From an uncultured Alphaproteobacteria bacterium (lineage in GTDB: Bacteria > Pseudomonadota > Alphaproteobacteria > Rs-D84): 14,010 nucleotides of DNA. The notes beneath the pieces are model-generated. The model saw only the letters and a list, made by a program, of their open reading frames with translations. It did not search any database and was not told where the DNA came from. Within the stretch, counting starts at the first letter, position 1, and the number at the start of each line of letters is the position of its first letter. Positions 5,629 to 12,459 of this stretch are shown here, in pieces. The position numbers and the translations under genes are program-made. Location: assembly GCA_946625925.1 (NCBI GenBank), contig CAMOTP010000024.1:1-14010 (forward strand). The letters are read 5' to 3'.

Positions 5629-6207
5629 ATGAGACATAGAATAGCAGGTCGCACTTTTAATCGCGATACAAATGCTCGCAAAGCTTTGATGATTGGCTTG
5701 GCGAAAAATTTAATTGAACGTGAACAAATTAAAACAACATTGCCAAAAGCAAAAGATTTGCGTAGTGTCGTTGAAAAATTGATTACACGTGCAAAGGTTG
5801 ATACTGTTGCTAACCGTCGTTTGGTTGCATCTGAATTGGGTAATGGCACCAGTGCAATTGTTCGCAAATTGTTTACTGTGTTGGGACCACGTTATGCAAA
5901 ACGTCCTGGCGGTTATACACGCGTATTAAAAGCAGGTTTCCGTTATGGCGATGCAGCACCAATGGCAATTATTGAATTGGTTGATCGTGATGTTAATGCT
6001 AAAAAAACAGTAAAAACTGTTGCTGCTGAACAGAATGCTGTTGTTGAAACAGAAAAAACAGAAGAAAAACCAGCAGAAAAGGCACCAAAGGCACCAAAAG
6101 CAGAAACTGCTGAAAAAAAAGTAGCCAAAGAAAAAGCGGCGCCAAAGGCAAAAACTGCGACAGCAAAGAAAACAGTTGCTGTTAAACGTCGTGCAACAGG
6201 TAAATAA
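5629..6207 (+). CDS. rplQ: 50S ribosomal protein L17 with long C-terminal tail
   Basis: L17 sits near the exit-tunnel side of the large subunit. Residues 1-121 are a complete L17 core: MRHRIAGRTFNRDTNARKAL, then LIEREQIKTTLPKAKDLR, VEKLITRAK, and LGPRYAKRPGGYTRVLKAGFR. Residues 122-192 form an extra tail of about 70 residues made almost only of Ala, Lys, Glu, Thr, Val and Pro (such as APKAPKAETAEKKVAKE), likely disordered. Tails of variable length occur on alphaproteobacterial L17, and this one is at the long end. ATG 5629 has AAGGAG at 5617-5622. The gene closes the rpoA unit and is followed by a strong terminator. Confidence 0.97.
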   Translation: MRHRIAGRTFNRDTNARKALMIGLAKNLIEREQIKTTLPKAKDLRSVVEKLITRAKVDTVANRRLVASELGNGTSAIVRKLFTVLGPRYAKRPGGYTRVLKAGFRYGDAAPMAIIELVDRDVNAKKTVKTVAAEQNAVVETEKTEEKPAEKAPKAPKAETAEKKVAKEKAAPKAKTATAKKTVAVKRRATGK

Positions 6208-6226
6208 TTAATATTTATCATTTTGA

Positions 6227-6260
6227 AAAAAAAGCTCTGCGTTTTGCAGGGCTTTTTTTT
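6227..6260 (+). terminator. Intrinsic terminator of rpoA-rplQ
   Basis: An A-run with AAGCTCTGC pairs with GCAGGGCTT around GTTTT, including one G-U pair, and is followed by eight T (6253-6260). It ends the ribosomal segment. Confidence 0.9.
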
Positions 6261-6271
6261 AATAAAAGTAT

Positions 6272-6300
6272 TTGGTTATATGCTTAATTTATGATAAAAT
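6272..6300 (+). promoter_or_regulatory. Promoter of the 924-aa exported protein gene
   Basis: TTGGTT (6272-6277), a 17-base spacer, and TAAAAT (6295-6300) preceded by TGA, which makes an extended -10. The predicted start is near 6307, leaving a 21-base leader with GAGGG at 6318-6322. Confidence 0.55.
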
Positions 6301-6327
6301 ATAAGGGATAATTGTAAGAGGGAAAAT

Positions 6328-9102
6328 ATGAAAAAACTTATTGCGCTGGCGGTGATTTGCTCCGGATTTATTAGTGTTGATAGTTTTGCAGCACGTGTTT
6401 CCAGTAGTGCGGGTGCTGCGCGTCGACCTGGGACGGTTGCGTCTGGTGCGACTACAAATGTTTCTGCACCAAAGACAACATCTGCACGTGCCGCACGTAT
6501 GCCAGCGACAGCAACGGGAAAAACATCAAGTGCCAGTGCACAGCCTACTTCAAGTAAGGTGACAGCGCGTGCTGCAACAAATCAAAAGGTTGTTAACAGT
6601 GGTACAAAAATAGCCGGGGCTACGGCTAATAAAGTTGTTGATGAAGAATGTAAAGAAAAATATTACGGTTGTATGGATTCTTTCTGTATGTTGGATAATA
6701 CCAATGGTGGTCGTTGTTTGTGTAGTAATCGTAATGCAGAATTAGACAAAGTGTTGGAAGATATTCAAAAATTGGATGAACAAAGTTATGCTATGGCAAC
6801 ATCTGGGGTTGAACGTATCAATATGGGCGAAGATGCAGATGATGTAAATGCAATGGTTGATAAAATTACCGGTGAAATGAAAGAACCTGAGGTCAAGAAA
6901 AGCAAGGCACGTAGTTTGAATTTAGATGCTTGGAATGATACAGCAACGTTTGAAGAAGATAATGTTTTTGGTGCAGGTATTGATTTCAGTGATTTGAAGG
7001 GTGATGAATTACATTCTGCGGTGGCAGATATGTGTGCGAGTCAGATACCGGAATGTTCAACGAATTTGTCTATGTTAAAGTTGATGTATTCACAACAAAT
7101 CAGATCTGATTGTAATGCGTATGCAAATAGTTTGAAACAACAGAAAAACGCAAGTGCGAAAAAATTACAAACAGCACAACAGGCCTTGCGCGAGGCTGCA
7201 TTGGAACAACATCAAAATGCAAATAAATATGATTTGGGTCAGTGTACGATTCGTTTCAAACAATGTATGCAAACAACGGCTGGGTGTGGTGAAGATTTTT
7301 CACAATGTGCGTCTGTTGTTGCAACAGAAAATGCAAAAAGCAAGGTTGGTAAAAAACAGAAAGTACAAAATTATACTGTCCAGGGTGCTGTTTCGTCTAT
7401 AACGATTGCGGCCACGACATATGATACGTTGTTGGCAAAAAAGCCAATGTGTGAAAGTGTGACGAAACAATGTGTTAAAGTAAAAGATAAGGTTTGGGAT
7501 GCTTTCTTGCGCGAGGCTGCACCTGCTATTAAAAGTGCAGAGTTGATTGCAGAATCTAATGTTCGTATGAATTGTATTGGTAATATTTCTGAATGTTTCC
7601 AAAAAGCATGTAAAGATAATATCGATCCTAATGATCCCGAAGGTTCATATGATATGTGTTTGACACGTCCAGAAACGGTTCGTTCGTTGTGTAAGGTTCA
7701 AATTGATCCGTGCGAGGCCGCAGAACCCAAGATTTTGGATTATGTGTATGCACGTTTGGCATCAATGCGTGTTGATTCTTGTACCAAAGAGGTTAAGTCT
7801 TGTTTGCAAGATGAAAATCGTTGCGGTGAAGATTATTCAAAATGTATTGGATTGGATTTAGAAGCGATTCGTGATATGTGTCCTTTGGAAAAGTTGGTTG
7901 GTTGTCAGAAAGATGGTCAAGCAGCAGCATGGGAAACAATTGATACCATAGTTCAAGGTATTTATTTGGATGTTGATAATTCTATGTTGGCGAATTGTTC
8001 AAATTTGGTTAATGCAAAAATGATGGAAATTTGTGGCGATACGGCTACTTGTTCGGCATTTGATGATGATAATACCATGGGTACAGAAAGTTTGTTAAGT
8101 TATAAAGCACGAAATGGTAATTTCATTATTGAAGGTTTGTTGACATTTGGAAATGTTAAGGTGAAAGAAGTAGTCAGTACCCAAGAAGATGTTAAATTTG
8201 GTCAATATGAGTTAGATATTTCTGATTATGCAAATAATATCAAAGATGTCGATAATACATCGGCTGCGGCAAAAGAACGTGTGTTGTCTACTTTGCAATC
8301 TACGCAAAATAAGATTAACCAGAAAATCGCGTTGTTGACATCTGATCCAAAAATCAGTATGTGCGTAAACGGTCGTGATATGAAACAAATTCGTGGCAAG
8401 AATTCTGCCAAGGGTGATACAACAGATGCACGTTATCCGCACTTGTTAGATTCATCTATTATGGCAATTATAAATTCAGGTTTGGATAAGGCCGGAAAGA
8501 ATTATGCCAAGAAATATGATGAATTGTTAAGTGATGTAATGGAAAAGCAGAGTGATGAAAATAAATCTGCATTGTGTGCTGCGATGGCATCAAATTCATC
8601 AATAGTAACTGGAAAGATATTTGTTTCCAGAAAGGGTAGTGTGTTGGCTAAATTGTTTGGTAAAGAAGAAACAGGTATGAGTGGTGGTGGATATGATTTG
8701 AGATTAGTGATAGATGGTACCGCTATGAATAATTTGTTGGCCCAACAAAAGCAAGGTAAGGGTACATTTATTCAAACAGATCCAAATGGTAATATGGTTA
8801 GCCAGGTTGTTATGAATGCGGTGTATTCTGCGGATACAAATACTTGCAAATTAACAACAACGACCCAGGTGTGTGAAAATATGAAGGAAGTGTATGATAC
8901 ATATTATTCGACTTCAAGTTCTTGTGGTTCTGGTGGAATTAGACTGTTAGGTGGTGGCGGCTGCAGTGGCGGCGGCGGCGGTTTGCTGAGTATTGGTGGT
9001 GGCGGAAAAACAACGACTACTACTACTTCATCTACATTCAGGGGAACAGTGTGTACCAAGATGACGGCACCAGTTACCAAAACAGAAGATATTAAAATGT
9101 AA
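6328..9102 (+). CDS. Large cysteine-rich exported protein with CX6C repeats (924 aa)
   Basis: I do not recognise a named family. An N-terminal signal peptide (MKKLIALAVICSGFISVDSFA, likely cut after residue 21) predicts Sec export. Residues 22-105 are a low-complexity Ala/Thr/Ser/Arg linker with ARMP at 56-59. A cysteine-rich body (108-575) follows. Cysteines exactly seven apart recur at 108/115, 236/243, 306/313/320/327, 375/382, 416/423, 455/462 and 485/492/499/506. The two four-cysteine blocks both end CGED(F/Y)S(Q/K)C, so they look like a duplicated module. A probable helical coiled segment lies at 268-300. Residues about 640-860 have few cysteines, and the tail (866-903) is Gly/Ser- then Thr-rich. 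The gene is monocistronic with its own promoter and terminator. The many cysteines suggest disulfides in the periplasm or on the surface; an envelope-structural role is inference. Confidence 0.9.
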   Translation: MKKLIALAVICSGFISVDSFAARVSSSAGAARRPGTVASGATTNVSAPKTTSARAARMPATATGKTSSASAQPTSSKVTARAATNQKVVNSGTKIAGATANKVVDEECKEKYYGCMDSFCMLDNTNGGRCLCSNRNAELDKVLEDIQKLDEQSYAMATSGVERINMGEDADDVNAMVDKITGEMKEPEVKKSKARSLNLDAWNDTATFEEDNVFGAGIDFSDLKGDELHSAVADMCASQIPECSTNLSMLKLMYSQQIRSDCNAYANSLKQQKNASAKKLQTAQQALREAALEQHQNANKYDLGQCTIRFKQCMQTTAGCGEDFSQCASVVATENAKSKVGKKQKVQNYTVQGAVSSITIAATTYDTLLAKKPMCESVTKQCVKVKDKVWDAFLREAAPAIKSAELIAESNVRMNCIGNISECFQKACKDNIDPNDPEGSYDMCLTRPETVRSLCKVQIDPCEAAEPKILDYVYARLASMRVDSCTKEVKSCLQDENRCGEDYSKCIGLDLEAIRDMCPLEKLVGCQKDGQAAAWETIDTIVQGIYLDVDNSMLANCSNLVNAKMMEICGDTATCSAFDDDNTMGTESLLSYKARNGNFIIEGLLTFGNVKVKEVVSTQEDVKFGQYELDISDYANNIKDVDNTSAAAKERVLSTLQSTQNKINQKIALLTSDPKISMCVNGRDMKQIRGKNSAKGDTTDARYPHLLDSSIMAIINSGLDKAGKNYAKKYDELLSDVMEKQSDENKSALCAAMASNSSIVTGKIFVSRKGSVLAKLFGKEETGMSGGGYDLRLVIDGTAMNNLLAQQKQGKGTFIQTDPNGNMVSQVVMNAVYSADTNTCKLTTTTQVCENMKEVYDTYYSTSSSCGSGGIRLLGGGGCSGGGGGLLSIGGGGKTTTTTTSSTFRGTVCTKMTAPVTKTEDIKM
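8950..9015 (+). repeat. Gly/Thr codon run near the end of the 924-aa gene
   Basis: GGT/GGC codons run almost unbroken over 8950-9006 (a run GGCGGCGGCGGC is visible), followed by six threonine codons made of ACA, ACG and ACT. The glycine stretch is far more GC-rich than its surroundings. It is a low-complexity coding tract likely to vary in length by slippage. Confidence 0.6.
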
Positions 9103-9105
9103 AAT

Positions 9106-9131
9106 AAAATCGCCCGTTTGGGCGATTTTTT
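9106..9131. terminator. Bidirectional intrinsic terminator
   Basis: AAAATCGCCC (9106-9115) and GGGCGATTTT (9120-9129) pair perfectly around GTTT, with a T-run to 9131 on the plus strand and TTTTATTTTA on the minus strand. It serves the 924-aa gene and the convergent minus-strand gene, whose stop codon (9130-9132) overlaps it. Confidence 0.9.
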
Positions 9132-10152
9132 ATAAATCTGTTAATTTTGTTATTATACGAATACCGTTGTTTTTCCATTCTTGTTGTTTTTCATCAAAAT
9201 TCATTATATTTGTTTCACCCAGATATAAAACTGGTTGGATATTGTTTTTTTGTGCCAGGTCTAATAATTTTTGAATTGGGGATTCGCGAGTTTTTCCGGC
9301 GGCAAACCATGTTGGTTCATCCATAATCCAAAAGTCGCTGTCGTTATGAACGACAATTGCGGCAGAATCTGTAATAATAATGTCGTTATCTGATGTTGTG
9401 AATTTGCGATTATTTTTATTCAAATATTCAATTACTGGATTTGTGTTATCCGATTCGTTTTGTTTATCAGGTGTTGTTGTTTGGTTGTCATTGTTATTAT
9501 TATCATCGTCATAAAAATTTATATCTTGGAATACTGGTACTGATGATGGTGCTGATGGTGTGTCATAATCGGTGTCATCATCAAAATCAAAATCAGGTGG
9601 CAGTGGTAAATCGTTGTGTGCATCGCATGGTTGTGATGGTGTTTGTGTGTTATTTGGATATACATTTGGGTTTACACTGCAAGCACTGCAAATAGGTGTG
9701 GATGATAATTGTGGATGGGTTCTGGTATAGAAAAATGCACCGCGCATTTCTGCAGGAAATTTATCTTGTTCTTCGTTTGTAGGCGTTTCGGTTGATATGT
9801 CTGTTTTTTCTTCTTGTTTTTTTTCTTCTTCGATTTTTGTTTGTTTAGGAAACAGTTTTTCCATAATTTTGAAAATAAATTTTGGAACAGGTAATGCCAA
9901 TAATGGTTTTTGGGTTCTGATTACGATTATTGTTGTTGCGATATATAAAGGAACCGCGGCTAAAATTATTAAACTGAACGCAAAACCGCCAAATCCATGT
10001 AAGTGGGCATGTGATATATGAATCCAATCGGCACGACTGAATAATTCGAAATTAAACAGCAGGTGTAATAATCCCCACGTGACAAACACGTACCCGATTG
10101 TCCATAAAAACGGTATTTTAGATTTTTTTAAAAAGTCTATTATCATCGACAT
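9130..10152 (-). CDS. Two-helix membrane protein with acidic linker and unknown C-terminal domain (340 aa)
   Basis: I do not recognise the family. From ATG 10152 the protein has two membrane helices (about 14-34 and 55-78) joined by a His-rich loop HISHAHLHG (45-53). A basic/Glu-rich segment (91-117) follows, with KIEEEKKQEEK, then a short CSAC motif (155-158). A long Pro/Asn/Asp-rich disordered linker (160-238) includes runs such as FDFDDDTDYD. The compact C-terminal domain (239-340) contains DEPTWFAAGKTRESPIQKLL (278-297) and QPVLYLGETN (306-315), which look like conserved motifs. The frame is open to 10275, but those upstream codons lie over the gene's own consensus promoter. I therefore chose ATG 10152, which almost coincides with the predicted transcription start and has no Shine-Dalgarno sequence; ATG 10146 is the alternative. 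It diverges from the 692-aa gene and shares its regulatory region. Confidence 0.82.
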   Translation of the reverse strand: MSMIIDFLKKSKIPFLWTIGYVFVTWGLLHLLFNFELFSRADWIHISHAHLHGFGGFAFSLIILAAVPLYIATTIIVIRTQKPLLALPVPKFIFKIMEKLFPKQTKIEEEKKQEEKTDISTETPTNEEQDKFPAEMRGAFFYTRTHPQLSSTPICSACSVNPNVYPNNTQTPSQPCDAHNDLPLPPDFDFDDDTDYDTPSAPSSVPVFQDINFYDDDNNNNDNQTTTPDKQNESDNTNPVIEYLNKNNRKFTTSDNDIIITDSAAIVVHNDSDFWIMDEPTWFAAGKTRESPIQKLLDLAQKNNIQPVLYLGETNIMNFDEKQQEWKNNGIRIITKLTDL

Positions 10153-10159
10153 GTTATAC

Positions 10160-10187
10160 ATTATAGACAATATATATTTTTTGTCAA
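10160..10187 (-). promoter_or_regulatory. Consensus promoter of the minus-strand membrane protein gene
   Basis: On the minus strand, TTGACA (10187-10182), a 16-base spacer and TATAAT (10165-10160) are both exact consensus. The predicted start is near 10153, next to ATG 10152, so the transcript should be leaderless. GACAA/TTGTC arms (10166-10170 and 10181-10185) lie inside it and could be an operator. Confidence 0.8.
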
Positions 10188-10237
10188 TTAAAAATATATA
10201 AAAATATGCAAAAAATATTTTTTTCTGGGTTTTTTTA

Positions 10238-10246
10238 TGGTATAAT
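10238..10246 (+). promoter_or_regulatory. Extended -10 promoter of the 692-aa exported protein gene
   Basis: TGGTATAAT gives a TGn extension with a perfect -10 (10241-10246). No -35 box can be seen, since the region 17 bases upstream is a T-run. The predicted start near 10253 leaves a 17-base leader with GGGAG at 10257-10261, eight bases before ATG 10270. Confidence 0.65.
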
Positions 10247-10269
10247 GTAAAAAAAAGGGAGAATGTTTT

Positions 10270-12348
10270 ATGCAAAAAACGTCAAAATCATTATTGTCTT
10301 GTGTTGCCGGATTTGCGGCGGTTGTGTGCTTTGGTGGCACTGATTCTTGGGCGGCTGGTCGTGCTATGACGACGACTGCGCGTATGCCGACAATGCCTGT
10401 GATGTCGATTAATACGGTTGGCACGCATGCGGTTTCCGGTGTCGAGGTTCCCACGGGCAGTAATAATACGTCCGGTGGCGGTGTGGTTAATCCTGTAAAC
10501 CCGACGCCCACGAATTGCGAGGATGGCGGTGTTGCTAATTCTGAATTTACAGTTGATATGTGTATGAAATCTATTTTGGAATGCATACAGAGTGGCACTT
10601 TGCCAAATGGATTGAATGATTTGTTTAACGAAGATTTGCGTAATTCTATCTTTAACGGGATGGGTGTGTGTGCATCTGAATTGGATAAATGTATTCGCGA
10701 GGTGCGTGTAGATTGCTATAACGTGTATAATTCTGCCCAGGATGTATGGTTAGATTTTAATTCCAGAATTGTTCAACCAGAATATTATAATTTTGTGTTG
10801 CGCAGAACAGGTTTGACACCAAATCAGGCTGAAAATGTTTGCGAATTGTTGGATAAAAACACATATGGTAAATCATTTGCTGCGGTTTCTCATTCTGAAA
10901 ATGTGACATCCGAATATAACGATAAAATTGGTGCGTATAATGAACAAGAACATGGTTCGTTGTCAAAACATCAACCCCAAGGTCCAATGGTAAATACAAC
11001 CAATAATGGAAATACCGGTGTTGATGGTGAACGTGGTCATTATGCGCGTTGGGATGCAACAAATGCGATATGTAAAATCCGCGTTGCTGCGTATAACAAA
11101 GATGAAATGATTACAAACAAATGGTTGTTTGGTGCGGTTGGTGATGATAAATCAGCAGAAGTATGGCAAGATGCTGGTTCTACATTTACCTGCAACAAGG
11201 ACTTGTTTGACTTTTCATTGATGAATAATACCAAGACTGCGGCGGTTGTTGGTATGGGTGGCGGAACATTGTTGGGTGCCGGTATCGGTGCATTAGCAGG
11301 CCATGGCGACAGGGCGTTTGATTGTAAAAATGAAAGTGCCCGTGCTGAATTGTGGGCTGTGTTGAAACCGAAAATGATGAAGGCTGGTTTACAGAATATT
11401 AATTTGTGGTTGGATGAAAATATTTCTATATCCAGTGAATTAGATAGGGATACATGCGAGTCCATTATTGAAATGTATGATTTCTATTTGCGTAAGAAAC
11501 CATTGGTAAATGCTTGTAGAGAGGATGACAGTGCAACTTGTGATTTTGTGTATGGTAGTGAATCTGGTAGTCAACATGTAACACTACAATGTTCGAAGGT
11601 TAAAGAACCTGGTTATTTGAGAGTTCAGGATGGTAAGTTGTATATTGGTGAGACTGATTATGATTTGACTGCTCAAGCCCAGGAGTTTTATGACACTTGC
11701 AGAAAGACATGTATTTGTTCATTTAAAGCTTTGATGAAAGGAAATACAGATATCTATTGTGATGGTGAAGCATCAGGTGAATGTCAGAGCAAAGCAAGTG
11801 CTGATAGGGAAATCAAAGCATTGGATTCGTTGTTCGACAGTGATGTCAAAGAAGTATTAGAAGGACAAAAGTCCAATAGATTAAAGACAACCTTGGTTGG
11901 TGCCGGTGTTGGTTTGGGTACCGGTGGTGTTGCAACGGCGATTACCGCGTTTGTCGAAAGAAATAATATTTCTTGTCATGTCGGTGATGGTTTGAATATT
12001 GTTGGATTTGGTAAATCATTCACAATTGGGTCTTTGAAAGATTACTATGTGAAATGGAATCTGAGGGTTGCTGATTCTATCAGTCCAACGGGTCGTGTGA
12101 CATCTTGCCAGGATTGGATTAATACTTGCGGTATGTACACAACCGAAGAAGATTGTAATAATGTTGTGATTAATTATCAGGCACCTGGCCGTATTACAAC
12201 GACAACAATTCGCAGTGCGTGCAGAATGGCGGGCAGTGTGTGTGTAGAAAGTACAGCAGCGGTGTCTTATGGTGTGTGTCCACCAAACGCATCGGGCCAG
12301 AATAATTCTGGAAATGCACAATCTGATGTACGTTTGATACAACATTAA
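10270..12348 (+). CDS. Cysteine-rich exported protein with glycine-zipper segments (692 aa)
   Basis: No named family is recognised. A signal peptide (residues 1-28, cut after SWA) is followed by an Ala/Thr/Met-rich linker with ARMP at 37-40 and a low-complexity stretch to about residue 80. Cysteine pairs exactly seven apart occur at 98/105 (CMKSILEC), 134/141 (CASELDKC), 613/620 and 651/658, the same CX6C spacing as in the 924-aa protein. Other clusters include CRKTCIC (477-483). Two Gly-rich hydrophobic segments, 323-345 (GMGGGTLLGAGIGALAG) and 541-563 (LVGAGVGLGTGGVATAITA), resemble glycine zippers and could insert in or pack against a membrane. The shared architecture suggests a family of exported envelope proteins; this is inference. 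ATG 10270 has GGGAG with a spacing of eight. Its own promoter and terminator make it monocistronic, divergent from the gene at 9130-10152. Confidence 0.9.
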   Translation: MQKTSKSLLSCVAGFAAVVCFGGTDSWAAGRAMTTTARMPTMPVMSINTVGTHAVSGVEVPTGSNNTSGGGVVNPVNPTPTNCEDGGVANSEFTVDMCMKSILECIQSGTLPNGLNDLFNEDLRNSIFNGMGVCASELDKCIREVRVDCYNVYNSAQDVWLDFNSRIVQPEYYNFVLRRTGLTPNQAENVCELLDKNTYGKSFAAVSHSENVTSEYNDKIGAYNEQEHGSLSKHQPQGPMVNTTNNGNTGVDGERGHYARWDATNAICKIRVAAYNKDEMITNKWLFGAVGDDKSAEVWQDAGSTFTCNKDLFDFSLMNNTKTAAVVGMGGGTLLGAGIGALAGHGDRAFDCKNESARAELWAVLKPKMMKAGLQNINLWLDENISISSELDRDTCESIIEMYDFYLRKKPLVNACREDDSATCDFVYGSESGSQHVTLQCSKVKEPGYLRVQDGKLYIGETDYDLTAQAQEFYDTCRKTCICSFKALMKGNTDIYCDGEASGECQSKASADREIKALDSLFDSDVKEVLEGQKSNRLKTTLVGAGVGLGTGGVATAITAFVERNNISCHVGDGLNIVGFGKSFTIGSLKDYYVKWNLRVADSISPTGRVTSCQDWINTCGMYTTEEDCNNVVINYQAPGRITTTTIRSACRMAGSVCVESTAAVSYGVCPPNASGQNNSGNAQSDVRLIQH

Positions 12349-12368
12349 TTTGTTTGTTCGAATTAGAT

Positions 12369-12402
12369 ACGGGCGTCGATTTTTCGGCGCCTGTTGTTTT
12401 TT
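12369..12402 (+). terminator. Intrinsic terminator of the 692-aa gene
   Basis: A GC-rich stem, GGGCGTCGA (12371-12379) with TCGGCGCCT (12384-12392) including two G-U pairs, has the loop TTTT and is followed by TGTTGTTTTTT. It is plus-strand only, since the bases before the stem are not an A-run. Confidence 0.85.
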
Positions 12403-12412
12403 ATATTAGATA

Positions 12413-12440
12413 TTGACATTTTTATAATTTTGTCTATATT
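12413..12440 (+). promoter_or_regulatory. Promoter of the SAM-dependent transferase gene
   Basis: TTGACA (12413-12418, exact consensus), a 16-base spacer and TATATT (12435-12440). The predicted start near 12447 leaves a 13-base leader that begins with the AAAGGA ribosome binding site. Confidence 0.7.
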
Positions 12441-12459
12441 TAATATAAAGGATGTAGAA

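Noticed and set aside
10153..10275. N-terminal extension of the minus-strand membrane protein up to 10275
   Set aside because: It would cover its own exact-consensus promoter and overlap the divergent 692-aa gene; the residues are low-complexity Phe/Lys/Tyr from an A/T-rich spacer.
10297..10302. Lipobox LLSC in the 692-aa signal peptide
   Set aside because: The cysteine at residue 11 comes before the hydrophobic core ends; an ordinary cut after SWA at residue 28 fits better.
10188..10598. Minus-strand frame overlapping the start of the 692-aa gene
   Set aside because: It runs through the divergent promoter region and opposite a well-supported signal-peptide gene, and its product resembles no protein family.
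12394..12459. Extension of the transferase start to 12394
   Set aside because: It begins in the T-tract of the preceding terminator and spans the -35 and -10 boxes; ATG 12460 has a good Shine-Dalgarno sequence.
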